64,000 nt of DNA from Mycobacterium kansasii ATCC 12478 (GCF_000157895.3 NC_022663.1:5580001-5644000); one strand, 5' to 3'. Positions 56,082 to 63,947 are shown, counted from the stretch's first letter. Numbers and translations: made by a program. Notes: a model not told the origin generated them from the letters alone.

Positions 56082-56306
56082 ATGCCAAACTCTCCCGCTC
56101 ATCTCAACAAGCTGCGCGCTGCGTCGGAACGCCCTTATCTGTCGATCGCTGAGACCGCCGACTATCTTGGCATCACCACCAGGACCGTCAGGCAAATGGT
56201 CGCCGACGGTCGACTCCGGGGATACAAACTTGGGGCACGGGTGGTTCGACTGCGGCGCGATGAAATCGATTCTGCGATGCTGCCTTTCGGCGGCGGTGCG
56301 GCATGA
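56082..56306 (+). CDS. Excisionase-like helix-turn-helix protein
   Basis: 74 residues. The HTH_17/MerR-type domain (YLSIAETADYLGITTRTVRQ, then MVADGRLRGYKLGARVVRLRR) covers most of the protein. It resembles the excisionase-like proteins of phiRv1/phiRv2 and probably directs excision by bending the att site, or acts as a repressor. TAGGAAG precedes the ATG. The following gene starts inside its stop codon. A promoter may lie in the 68-base gap before it. Confidence 0.82.
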   Translation: MPNSPAHLNKLRAASERPYLSIAETADYLGITTRTVRQMVADGRLRGYKLGARVVRLRRDEIDSAMLPFGGGAA

Positions 56307-56863
56307 CCACCCCCCCGATACGAGAAAGCCGCCCCGGCGGCACCGAGACGGCTCACTCAGCAGATAACACGCAGTCTAGCGAACGCATGGGACAAATGCG
56401 CCCTGTCGGGCACGAACCGGGCGTGGCTGATCTGTTTGTCGGCGCTCTGCTCTACAGCTCTCTCGCTGAGGCCCGCTTCGTCCTGATATTGGTCCACGAC
56501 GGCGACATTAACCCTCCGCTGAGTACCGTTCTGTCAGCGATTCGTCGTTTGGCCGACTGCGGGGTCACGCCCTCTCCGCAGTTGGTCCTTGACGAACTGC
56601 GGCGTCAGGGATCGCTGACACGTCAGGTGGCGACAACGTTGATGGCGGCCACCACGAGCGGGGCATGCTCGTCAGCAGCTCGGCACTACGCCGCTGCTGT
56701 GGTCGCGGAATCGCTTCGCCGCCAGGTGGAATCAGCTGGTTCTGCTTTGTCGGCTGCTGCCGGAACCGCGCCTGAGATTGATTTGGCGGCGCTTGTCGAG
56801 CGGGCCGCCGCGTCGATTTCAGGGTGTGCGTGGCGGTTGGAGCAGTTGCGGGGTGAGGCATGA
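56303..56863 (+). CDS. DnaB N-terminal-like prophage protein
   Basis: 186 residues. The helical region GVADLFVGALLYSS...LSAIRRLADCGVTPSPQLVLDELRRQG (about 42-110) resembles the DnaB helicase N-terminal domain, here without a helicase part. Close relatives occur in phiRv1/phiRv2 next to the ATPase gene. It may load or regulate the downstream ATPase. Overlaps its neighbours by four bases on both sides. Confidence 0.7.
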   Translation: MTTPPIRESRPGGTETAHSADNTQSSERMGQMRPVGHEPGVADLFVGALLYSSLAEARFVLILVHDGDINPPLSTVLSAIRRLADCGVTPSPQLVLDELRRQGSLTRQVATTLMAATTSGACSSAARHYAAAVVAESLRRQVESAGSALSAAAGTAPEIDLAALVERAAASISGCAWRLEQLRGEA

Positions 56864-58647
56864 GCAGCGACGAGAAGAAAAGGCCCGACCCGCGCAATTC
56901 GGTTGCGGCCCAGCTTGTGCGGCATGCGCGAGACGCCTACACGCTCGGCGTATCAGATGCTGGCGACCCGTACGGGGTCCACCACGACTTGCCGCATATC
57001 GCTCGGCCGCTACGTGGCGGAAAAACGGGGCTGCGCGCCGAGTTGGCGAAGTGGTTCTTTGAGGCGAACAAGGTGGTGGCGTCCCAGCAGGCCCTTGCTG
57101 ATGCGTGCGGCACCCTAGAAGGGTTCGCCGCCGAAGCAACCCCACGACGGGTGTATCTGCGCGTGGCCGCCGATGTGGCCGGCGCCTACATTGACATGGG
57201 AAATCCGGCTGGCGAGGTCATCGAGATATCGGGCGGCAGCTGGGATATCGGCGTCCGCGCGCCGGTGTTATTCCGGCGGACCAAGTTGACGGCCGCTATG
57301 CCGACACCCTTATATGGCGGTGACGTTTCGCAATTGTGGGAGTTCGTACCGATCGCCGAAGCGGATCGGCCGCCGCTGCTGGCGTGGATGGTGCAGGCGC
57401 TAATCCAGCCCGATACCGCCCACCCGATACCGGCGTTGTTGGCCGAGCAGGGCTCTGCGAAGTCCACCGTCACGCGTTGCCTGGTCGACTTGGTTGACCC
57501 GTCAGTGGTGCCACTGCGGAAGGCTCCACGGGACGCCGAGGGTTGGGTGACGGCCGCCAACGCGAGCTGGGTCGCCGCGTTGGATAATCTGTCTGGCGAA
57601 CTGCCGCAATGGCTCTCAGATAGCCTGTGCCGTGCCGTCACCGGAGACGGCGACGTGCGCCGCGCCCTGTACACGGACTCGGACGTGTCGGTGATCGCGT
57701 TTCGGCGGGTGCCGATCGTTAACGGGGTGGATCTGCAAATTACGCAGGGAGACCTTGCCGAACGGGCACTTCCGATCGAATTGCCCCGAATCAGCAAGCG
57801 CCGCAATGACGCCGAGCTGGCCGCCGCGTGGGCCGAAGCCAAACCCGACATTCTGGGTGGCCTACTGACTCTCGCGGCTAAGGTGCACTACCGCTTGCCG
57901 GATATCACGGTGCCCGACCCGCCGAGGATGGCCGACTTCGCGTATGTGCTGGCAGCGGTTGACCAGATTCTTGGCGCTGACGGCCTGGCCCGCTATCGAG
58001 AACGCTCGAAACGGGCGTCGGCCGACACGCTCGACGCGCCATTCATCGCCGAGTTGGTCGAGCGCAGGCTGTCCTTCATCGGCCTAACGGGCGCCGAAAT
58101 CTTGGCCGCGGCCAGGCCGACTGCACCGGACTGGAAGCCACCAAAAGAATGGCCTTCAAACGCCCGAGCAGTCACAGGACAGCTAACCCGCCACGCCCCG
58201 GCGCTGCGCGGCCAAGGCTGGCTGATCGAGCACGACGACGCCCGCAATAAGCGCAACCGGCGGCAATGGACCATCCAACCGCCTGAGAAGGGCCGCAATT
58301 CTGACTCGCCTGACTCGCCTGACTCGTCTTTGCAGGCCAACGGCGAAAACGGCGGCGAGTCAGAGGCGAGTTACGAGACGGCGGCGAGTCAGGCCAGTGA
58401 TGAGGCGAGTCAACGCAATTCGAATAACTCGCCCGAAAACATAGGCCCTACCTGCGTAAACGAGTTGGCGAGCCAGGCGAGTCAGGAATACGGGCAATCT
58501 CTGGACAGCGCCCTTTTCGACTCCCCGGCCACCAACGGCCAAGCGCAACACTGCGGCTGCGGCAACCAGCTCAGCTCGCCCGAAGCGCTGAGGATCCGCA
58601 AATGCAAGCCCTGCCGGGACCGCGCGTTGGTCGGGTACGACTCATGA
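56860..58647 (+). CDS. Primase/helicase-like ATPase of the mobile element
   Basis: 595 residues. A variant Walker A (AEQGSAKST, about 195-203) and a Walker B-like WVAALDNLSG (about 237-246) mark a P-loop ATPase domain. The protein resembles the large replication-type protein of phiRv elements. A polar, Ser/Asp/Ala/Gln-rich linker (SPDSPDSS, ASQASDEASQ, about 485-560) leads to a C-terminal zinc-ribbon-like cluster (CGCGN...CKPC). The linker is encoded by a dense cluster of GGCGAGTCA repeats. It may be the replication initiator of the element. Confidence 0.75.
   Translation: MSSDEKKRPDPRNSVAAQLVRHARDAYTLGVSDAGDPYGVHHDLPHIARPLRGGKTGLRAELAKWFFEANKVVASQQALADACGTLEGFAAEATPRRVYLRVAADVAGAYIDMGNPAGEVIEISGGSWDIGVRAPVLFRRTKLTAAMPTPLYGGDVSQLWEFVPIAEADRPPLLAWMVQALIQPDTAHPIPALLAEQGSAKSTVTRCLVDLVDPSVVPLRKAPRDAEGWVTAANASWVAALDNLSGELPQWLSDSLCRAVTGDGDVRRALYTDSDVSVIAFRRVPIVNGVDLQITQGDLAERALPIELPRISKRRNDAELAAAWAEAKPDILGGLLTLAAKVHYRLPDITVPDPPRMADFAYVLAAVDQILGADGLARYRERSKRASADTLDAPFIAELVERRLSFIGLTGAEILAAARPTAPDWKPPKEWPSNARAVTGQLTRHAPALRGQGWLIEHDDARNKRNRRQWTIQPPEKGRNSDSPDSPDSSLQANGENGGESEASYETAASQASDEASQRNSNNSPENIGPTCVNELASQASQEYGQSLDSALFDSPATNGQAQHCGCGNQLSSPEALRIRKCKPCRDRALVGYDS
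58302..58484. repeat. Iteron-like cluster of GGCGAGTCA inside the ATPase gene
   Basis: Exact direct copies of GGCGAGTCA begin at 58354, 58383, 58404 and 58476; exact inverted copies (TGACTCGCC) begin at 58302 and 58311. Near copies with one mismatch begin at 58320 and 58425 (inverted) and at 58365 and 58467 (direct). That is ten in 183 bases. Copies fall in two reading frames and both orientations, so a protein repeat alone does not explain them. Confidence 0.8.
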
Positions 58648-58907
58648 GCGACTTCCCCATACTCGACGGCAACCGCGACACCGAGGGCCGCATGGTCATC
58701 AGCGAGTGCGGCGAACTTGAGCCCTACATCGACGAAATCGACGGTTGGGTGAGTATGCCCTTGCGGGTCACCACCACACCGGGCGTGGGCATCGTGCTCG
58801 AAGTTGGGCCGTATTCCCTCGATGCGCGAGACGTTGCCCGGCTGCGGGCCGCGCTTGGCCACTGGGACATCACAACCAACGGCCCCGGCGTCAGGCGCGT
58901 CCAGTGA
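58644..58907 (+). CDS. Small hypothetical protein of the mobile element
   Basis: 87 residues, start coupled by ATGA to the ATPase stop. The text MSDFPILDGNRDTEGRMVIS...GVGIVLEVGPYSLDARDVARLRAAL shows alternating strands and one helix. No cysteine pairs or membrane segments. No family recognised. Position within the operon suggests an accessory to replication or regulation. Confidence 0.65.
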   Translation: MSDFPILDGNRDTEGRMVISECGELEPYIDEIDGWVSMPLRVTTTPGVGIVLEVGPYSLDARDVARLRAALGHWDITTNGPGVRRVQ

Positions 58908-59152
58908 GCACGAACGCCGTCGTGGCCCGCTCCCGCGTCCGTAATGCCGTCTGCGACTTGCTCGCGACCGGCACATGGGAATCGTGGCCTGTGATCGTCG
59001 CAGCAGTCAGCGAATATACCGGCGCCACGCTGGAAGATGCCGAGGGGGCGATCTGGCGTTTGTGGCGGGCCGGGATCGTCGACATTCGCGGGCGCGGCCA
59101 GCGGCGCCAGGTCCGGTCGCGATCGGCGGTACCCGAGGGGGAGCAGCCGTGA
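58904..59152 (+). CDS. Small winged-helix-like protein of the mobile element
   Basis: 82 residues from a GTG overlapping the upstream stop (GTGA). VRNAVCDLLATGTWESWPVIVAAVSEYTG...IWRLWRAGIVDIRGRG has the pattern of a winged helix: three helices and a basic wing RGRGQRRQVRSR. DNA binding is plausible, but no family is recognised. Confidence 0.65.
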   Translation: MSTNAVVARSRVRNAVCDLLATGTWESWPVIVAAVSEYTGATLEDAEGAIWRLWRAGIVDIRGRGQRRQVRSRSAVPEGEQP

Positions 59153-59340
59153 GGCTGGTGGGCCGCGACGGCATCACACCCCGTGTCGAGCACCAGCCCG
59201 AAACCGCCTGCATCATCATCAGATTGGGGCCGAACCGCTACATCGCCAGCAGAGACGACGCCATCGCCCTGGCCGCCCTGCTGGTCGCCGCCGTCGACCG
59301 ACTCGACTCCACACAAGGGCCTGTCCAGTGTCCCTTCTAG
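59149..59340 (+). CDS. Small hypothetical protein of the mobile element
   Basis: 63 residues starting at a GTG that overlaps the upstream stop. The middle (ACIIIRLGPNRYIASRDDAIALAALLVAAVDRLD) is two strands and a long helix. It resembles in style, though not clearly in sequence, the small proteins at the right end of the window with SSRQARELAAALLTAADELD. Function unknown. Confidence 0.6.
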   Translation: MRLVGRDGITPRVEHQPETACIIIRLGPNRYIASRDDAIALAALLVAAVDRLDSTQGPVQCPF

Positions 59341-59714
59341 GCGAGAAACCGGCGCACCCGCTCGTCGTCGGCGGTGTGGTTGTCCTGCACGGCGACTACC
59401 TGCGTCACGCCCTGTTGGCGATCCAGCACATCATCGGCCGGCGCCGCCGCGAGCACCTGCCGGTGCCGGCGGAGTGGTCGGCGCTGGAAGTCGCTCTAGC
59501 TCAGGCCATGTCCGCGGGTCCGCAGTCGGACGCCGCTGCGCAGTCTGTCAATGAGACTTGGCTTAGCACACGAGAAGTCGCAGATCGAACGGGATGGACC
59601 GAGAGACACGCCCGACGTAGGGCCGGCCAGCTCGACGGCAGGCGCGAGGGTGGCCGGTGGCTCATCCCCGAGACTGCGGTCCGAGAACACATGGAAGGGC
59701 AGCAACGCGAATGA
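59328..59714 (+). CDS. Helix-turn-helix (excisionase-type) protein of the mobile element
   Basis: 128 residues, GTG start inside the end of the previous gene. The first half is a hydrophobic beta/helical segment (HPLVVGGVVVLHGDYLRHALL). The second half is a MerR/excisionase-type HTH: TWLSTREVADRTGWTERHARRR...GGRWLIPETAVREHM. It may regulate the operon or assist excision. Its stop overlaps the next start (ATGA). Confidence 0.72.
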   Translation: MSLLGEKPAHPLVVGGVVVLHGDYLRHALLAIQHIIGRRRREHLPVPAEWSALEVALAQAMSAGPQSDAAAQSVNETWLSTREVADRTGWTERHARRRAGQLDGRREGGRWLIPETAVREHMEGQQRE

Positions 59715-60499
59715 GCAAAATCCCCGGCTGGATCGGGCACCACGGCCTGGAGGTCCGGATCCGCGATCCGCTGCCCGCCCACCTGGCCGATGCCGGCGCC
59801 GTCGAAGCCGCCGGGTACACCCCACCCACGGAATGGCTGGCTGTGCGCCAGCGCTGGGCCGAGTTCATCGACCTGGCGACACCGCATGTCGATGCGGTGC
59901 TACGCCACGTGGCCAGCGGCGCAGGAGATATTGCCACCCTGCGGGCCGCCGCGCTGGCCGAGCTGGCCGGCTCCGGGGCCGCCGACGCCGAGTTATGTCA
60001 GCAGTTGGCCGTTCGGGTGTACCACGAGCTGAACCGCTTATGGCCAGCGGAAAGGGCATACGCCGCCGCCGCCAAGGCATTCGACGCCGCGGTGAAGTCG
60101 TTCAACGGCGCTGACGAAAGCGAGTTGGACTTCAAGGCCATTGCCCTGGCCGCCGCTGCCCGGTTGTGCGGCGCGGACCCGAACGCGGCGAAGTGGGCTA
60201 CCGACCGTCTGCAGTTCGCCTTGTGTGTCGATCCGCGCCGGGCACACCTGCGCAAGCTGGTCAACGCGTTCGTGGTGCCCGGCGAAGCCCAACGCCTTTA
60301 CGGCAAGGGCAGGTGGGCGGCCATGCTCGAACTCGGTGCCCACCTGCGCGCCGCCGCCGACCCGCTGCGTGCCGCCCCCGACTTGCCGGCCTTCCTGACA
60401 TGCGTTGACAAGCATCGGGTTGTGCAGCGGTGGGACCCTCTCGATGGTGAACTGCCAACAGGTTGGCACCAGGTCCCCGACGGATGGATCGGCGGATGA
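59711..60499 (+). CDS. Hypothetical protein ending the mobile-element operon
   Basis: 262 residues, mostly helical and Ala-rich, soluble, no signal peptide or membrane segments. Conserved-looking features are WIGHHGLEVRIRDPLPAHL near the start and GADPNAAKWATDRLQFALC in the middle. The C-terminus is PTGWHQVPDGWIGG. I do not recognise a family; capsid or terminase signatures are absent. A perfect hairpin follows the stop codon. Confidence 0.65.
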   Translation: MSKIPGWIGHHGLEVRIRDPLPAHLADAGAVEAAGYTPPTEWLAVRQRWAEFIDLATPHVDAVLRHVASGAGDIATLRAAALAELAGSGAADAELCQQLAVRVYHELNRLWPAERAYAAAAKAFDAAVKSFNGADESELDFKAIALAAAARLCGADPNAAKWATDRLQFALCVDPRRAHLRKLVNAFVVPGEAQRLYGKGRWAAMLELGAHLRAAADPLRAAPDLPAFLTCVDKHRVVQRWDPLDGELPTGWHQVPDGWIGG

Positions 60500-60502
60500 G
60501 CA

Positions 60503-60548
60503 GCCGGTCGCGCGGGGAGTCTGACACGGCGCTCCCCGCGCGACCGGC
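60503..60548 (+). terminator. Perfect 17-bp inverted repeat just after the operon
   Basis: Arms GCCGGTCGCGCGGGGAG and CTCCCCGCGCGACCGGC pair without a mismatch around a 12-base loop. It starts three bases past the stop of the last operon gene. There is no T-run, so it would be a mycobacterial-type terminator, or it may protect the transcript 3' end or act as a recombination site. Confidence 0.7.
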
Positions 60549-60557
60549 CCAACGGCT

Positions 60558-60767
60558 GTGGTGTCGGGCGTCAAGCTCACCGCGAACGCGGACTGCAAAG
60601 GGATCGTCGCATCGCTGCACCCCTTCCCTGGCGGCCTGGCACACTGGACCAAGGCGGCCGGGCAGCGGACGGCCCTGCGCCCGGCATCACCCTTGGATAT
60701 CAACTATCGCGACCTGCACAAATGTGGCGAGTGCGACCATGGGTATGCGATATACCCCACGGGGTAG
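60558..60767 (+). CDS. Possible small hypothetical protein
   Basis: 69 residues from a GTG. The end, LHKCGECDHGYAIYPTG, has a CxxC that might bind metal. Codon use and composition are less convincing than in the genes upstream. An alternative frame starting at 60496 is Arg/Ser/Pro-rich and looks like a shadow. No homologue recognised. Confidence 0.3.
   Translation: MVSGVKLTANADCKGIVASLHPFPGGLAHWTKAAGQRTALRPASPLDINYRDLHKCGECDHGYAIYPTG
60753..60766. repeat. TACCCC-AC-GGGGTA inverted repeat
   Basis: A perfect 6-base dyad with a 2-base spacer, followed within 20 bases by further GGGTTACCCC and ACCCCTA sequence. It could be an operator. It overlaps the 3' end of the doubtful small gene, and no regulator can be assigned. 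Confidence 0.4.
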
Positions 60768-61282
60768 GCGGGTTACCCCCCACCCCTATCGTGACCTGGG
60801 GAAATGTGGCTAACGTCCGAAAACGCTCTGACCTGCGATGATGAGTTTTTTAGCAAACTGCTAAGCGGAGACGAGCGGTCGCCGTCGATCTATCTACCGC
60901 TGAAAAAAACAAAAACCCCCATGTGCCACGACAGCTTTTCAGCGGACGTCAGTACGCCGAATTGCACTGTATTCCAACGGATTTCGCCAGATTTGCCCCC
61001 GGTTGGGGTATGTGGTTATGAACTGTTCTAGCCGATTAACCGCAAGGGCATCAGTTTCATGCAAACGACGTTTCGGAGAATAGCCGGGGGTGGCACATCT
61101 GGCGCGTGGACAAGGGCGGTTCCTGGGGTGCGGTCGGTTATGGACAGCTTGTTCACAGCTAGCCCGCCGGGGTTTGATGCACTGGTCGAGATGTAGGTGA
61201 CGGGATTCCGCAACATCCTTGCCGTGACGCCGTTGCTGCAGCCGGACCAGCCCGTCAAATCGCGCAGGCATAGGTAAGTCCA
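60768..61282. other. AT-richer non-coding stretch
   Basis: No gene recognised. The part from about 60820 to 61030 is clearly richer in A and T than anything else nearby, with A-runs (TGAAAAAAACAAAAACCCC near 60901). An open frame of 75 codons (60804-61031) exists but is Cys/Ser/Pro-rich and unlike known proteins. It may mark a junction between mobile elements. Confidence 0.45.
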
Positions 61283-61840
61283 TCACGGAAATGCGAGTCG
61301 TGCCTCCGCGGCAAAGTTGGGCGCGCCCCTGCGCGCGAGGGCAATAAGAATCTCGTCCAGCGTGAATGGTGGATTCGTCCAGCTGTCGACCATGCCACGA
61401 ATAGCCGTGATCGTCGCCTCCTGATAGAGGTCTAGTTGGTCAAGCAAGAAGTCGTCGGGATGCAGTGCGCGGATGCTGTATTCCTTGAGCGCATCATCGG
61501 GGAAGCCGCCGAGATCAAACGTCACAATCACTTCCGCCCTCTCTCGCACTGCAGCGGCTAACACATGCTTGTCCTTGTCGTTGTTCTTCATCACCGGGAT
61601 CAAGTCGCGGTAACCAGTGATCTCGGCGTCAATGAAGTTCTCCCGCATCACTGCAAGTCGGCGGTCGGCCTTCTGCTCGGACAACCCCAGCGACTCGACC
61701 ATGGTCCTACGTGTCTCTGCCAGGATGTCTGCAGACCACAAAGGCCTGTATGTCTGCTCAACCGCTAACCGGAGCAGCATATCGGCTAGCGGATATGGCG
61801 CGAGTACGCACGCGTCGAGAACAACAGGAAAGGCAGACAC
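61283..61840 (-). CDS. PIN-domain toxin
   Basis: 185 residues. The PIN nuclease domain (about 4-135) shows the first acidic residue in VVLDACVLAPYPLADML, the middle glutamate in ILAETRRTM, and the later acidic set in NDKDKHVLAAAV and VTFDLGGFPDDAL. PIN toxins cleave RNA. A helical C-terminal extension (about 135-185) is typical of the larger PIN subgroup paired with an HTH antitoxin. It follows the antitoxin gene by seven bases. Confidence 0.87.
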   Translation of the reverse strand: MSAFPVVLDACVLAPYPLADMLLRLAVEQTYRPLWSADILAETRRTMVESLGLSEQKADRRLAVMRENFIDAEITGYRDLIPVMKNNDKDKHVLAAAVRERAEVIVTFDLGGFPDDALKEYSIRALHPDDFLLDQLDLYQEATITAIRGMVDSWTNPPFTLDEILIALARRGAPNFAAEARLAFP

Positions 61841-61847
61841 CTATCCG

Positions 61848-62312
61848 TCAATCCTCCACCTTGGTTGGCGCGCCAGAATCTAAGGCGGCCCGTATCTCAT
61901 CGGCGGAATCGCGCGTTGCCTCTTGTAGCGCCGCCTTCCGTCTGGCGCGTGTCTCCTGCTGATATGCCAACACGGCATCGAGGCGGATTCTGCGATGCCG
62001 GCCTGGCTTGTCGTACGGTATCCGGCCCTCTTCCAGTAGCTTCACCAGCGTTGGCCGGGAGATGTTCAATATGTCGGCGGCCTCTTGGGTTGTCAGGGCC
62101 ATGTGGTGGGGAACCAGTTGGATCCCCTTCCCCTGGGACATCGCAGTTGCAACATTGAGGAACGCGTCGCGAACCTCTTCAGGCAGAGTTATCGCGCGTC
62201 CTGCTCCGTCGCAGATCGACACGCCAGCAGAGCCGAGGGCATCTAGCAGTTCGCCGAAGTTTCGTTGTTCCTTCGGGGGGAGAACAGTGCGGGCTTCCAA
62301 GACAGCGGTCAC
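61848..62312 (-). CDS. Excisionase-type HTH antitoxin
   Basis: 154 residues. The central domain (about 70-120) reads MALTTQEAADILNISRPTLVK...IPYDKPGRHRRIRLDAVLAYQ, a MerR/excisionase-type DNA-binding fold. The C-terminus is acidic and helical and probably neutralises the PIN toxin. It is upstream of and coupled to the toxin gene, the usual order for type II modules, and should autorepress the operon. Confidence 0.85.
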   Translation of the reverse strand: MTAVLEARTVLPPKEQRNFGELLDALGSAGVSICDGAGRAITLPEEVRDAFLNVATAMSQGKGIQLVPHHMALTTQEAADILNISRPTLVKLLEEGRIPYDKPGRHRRIRLDAVLAYQQETRARRKAALQEATRDSADEIRAALDSGAPTKVED

Positions 62313-62386
62313 AAAATACAGAGTAATTCGAAAAAATCGAAAATGTGTGAGATTTCGACCACTGCGGCGCCGGCAACTTCACGGTC

Positions 62387-63382
62387 TTACCACGCGCACG
62401 CGGCTGCCGCGCGGATTTCGTCATCGCAGATCGCCACATACCGTTCGGTGGTCAGGATCGACTCATGACCTAGCAGTGCCTGCACTGCCCGGATGTTGCG
62501 TGACCCGTGGAAGGCACGCGAGGCCATGCGGTGACGCAGAGTGTGGGCGGTCCAGTTGTCCGGCAGCGCCCGCGAGATGATTTTGCCGACGTGTTCGGGG
62601 GTTAGATGCCGGTCGGGGGTGTTGGGGAACAACCACCCCGCGGGCGCTTGGCGGATCAGGGAAACCAGGTAGGTGCTGATCGGTACTACCCGGTTCTTTC
62701 CGCCTTTTCCGTGTACCAGCAGCGCGCCGCCGTCCATCAAGTCACCAGTGTGCACCTGGGCTATCTCGGCGCGCCGCAGCCCCGCCTCACCGGCTAGGCG
62801 CAGCATCAGCTCGGTACGCCGGTCAGCGTTGGCCAGTGCCGCCTGTCAGGCCTCGTCGCTGGCCGGCCGCGGCGGGGCCTTGGGGACGCGCACCACGGGC
62901 AGCGCGTCCCCGATATAGAGCGGTACACGTCCCATTTCGTAGAGCCAGACGAAGAATCCGCGCAAGGTGGTGCGGTAGCTCTTGCGGGCTTCCTGGGATA
63001 GGTGTTGCTGTTTGCCCAGCCAGTTCACTAGCTGCTCGGCGGTGACCTCGCCGGGTGGGCATCCCAGGCCTCGTGCGGCCACGCAGAGGTTGGCCCTGCG
63101 GAGCCGGATTGTTGATTTCCGCTGGCCGCCGGCGGCCAGGCATATCAGGTAGTCGTCCACGTCGCGGCGCCACGCTTCGGGCGCGTGGGTGGTGGGGCGC
63201 GGGCCGGGCCGTTTGGGTTGCATGCGCCCAATCAGGTAGGCGTCCACCGTGGCCAGCGGCCCGACGGCAAGGGTGATGTCATCGGCGTCGCGCAGGGTAT
63301 ACACGGTGCCGCGTTGGGTGAATGTCAAGCCGAGCCTCTTGGCGCGGGCGCGGGTTATCCGGACGCGGTTGACGGTGTTCAC
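62387..63382 (-). pseudogene. Tyrosine recombinase split by one in-frame TGA
   Basis: An N-terminal core-binding half (to ...RPASDEA) ends at TGA, positions 62846-62848. The same frame continues directly with QAALANADRRTELMLRLAGEAG and the catalytic domain: RRAEIAQVH, HTLRHRMASRAF, LLGHESILTTERYVAI with the nucleophile Tyr. Without the stop it would be a 331-residue integrase, distinct from the phiRv2-type enzyme. The GTG start overlaps the stop of the upstream gene. Confidence 0.85.
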
Positions 63383-63639
63383 TTCACCCCATCCGTTTCC
63401 CGGTTGGCGTCGTCGTCGAGCTGGGCGTGAAGTTGCGCCCGCTGCGGCCTGGACGTGTGCGCGTAGATAGCTGGTATCGGCTGGTCGTCGTCGAGGGTGT
63501 GGGCCGCGGCAAGCAGTTCGGCCGCGAGCTGACGCGCCTGATCGGAGTCAAGGTTGTCGCCGTGGTCGTGGCCCCACACGATGATGCGCCGGGTACCGTC
63601 GCCGGATTCTTCGACGAAGTCGATGGTGACGCCGCTCAT
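63379..63639 (-). CDS. Small hypothetical protein upstream of the broken recombinase
   Basis: 86 residues, coupled on both sides by 4-base overlaps. MSGVTIDFVEESGDGTRRII... is followed by DSDQARQLAAELLAAAHTLDDDQP and a polar tail. The QARQLAAELLAAA helix is shared with the next upstream protein, so the two are probably paralogues. Function unknown. Confidence 0.7.
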   Translation of the reverse strand: MSGVTIDFVEESGDGTRRIIVWGHDHGDNLDSDQARQLAAELLAAAHTLDDDQPIPAIYAHTSRPQRAQLHAQLDDDANRETDGVK

Positions 63640-63947
63640 CGCTTGGCCCACCCGTCTAACTCGTCGGCGGCGGTCAGCAGCGCGGCGGCCAGCTCACGTG
63701 CCTGCCGGCTACTCAGGGCTTCTTGGTTGGCCTCGATTTGCACCGAGGGGCGGTCGATCGCGGACTGGTCAAGGCTGCCGTCGCCGTATTGGATGGCCTC
63801 AACCCACACCAGAACGTTGGTGTTGCCTTCGATGCTGCGGACTTCGCTGGTGATCCGCCGATAGGGGCGGTCGGTGGTGGCGTCTTCCCACAGATTGGCA
63901 AACACTGCGCCAGGAGGGAGAGGGACATCGGGTGTGGTTGTGGTCAT
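63636..63947 (-). CDS. Small hypothetical protein, first gene of the recombinase module
   Basis: 103 residues. LPPGAVFANLWEDATTDRPYRRITSEVRSIEG forms a beta-rich half and SSRQARELAAALLTAADELDGWAKR the C-terminal helix. GAGAGGA lies eight bases before the ATG. It appears paralogous to its downstream neighbour. Such pairs recur next to recombinases in mycobacterial mobile elements, as I recall, but no function is known. Confidence 0.7.
   Translation of the reverse strand: MTTTTPDVPLPPGAVFANLWEDATTDRPYRRITSEVRSIEGNTNVLVWVEAIQYGDGSLDQSAIDRPSVQIEANQEALSSRQARELAAALLTAADELDGWAKR

Noticed and set aside
60496..60813. Frame coupled by ATGA to the last operon gene
   Set aside because: Arg/Ser/Pro-rich text running through the perfect hairpin; looks non-coding.
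62846..62848. TGA as selenocysteine or programmed readthrough in the second integrase
   Set aside because: No selenocysteine machinery context is visible and the residue lies in the linker between domains, so simple nonsense mutation is the better reading.
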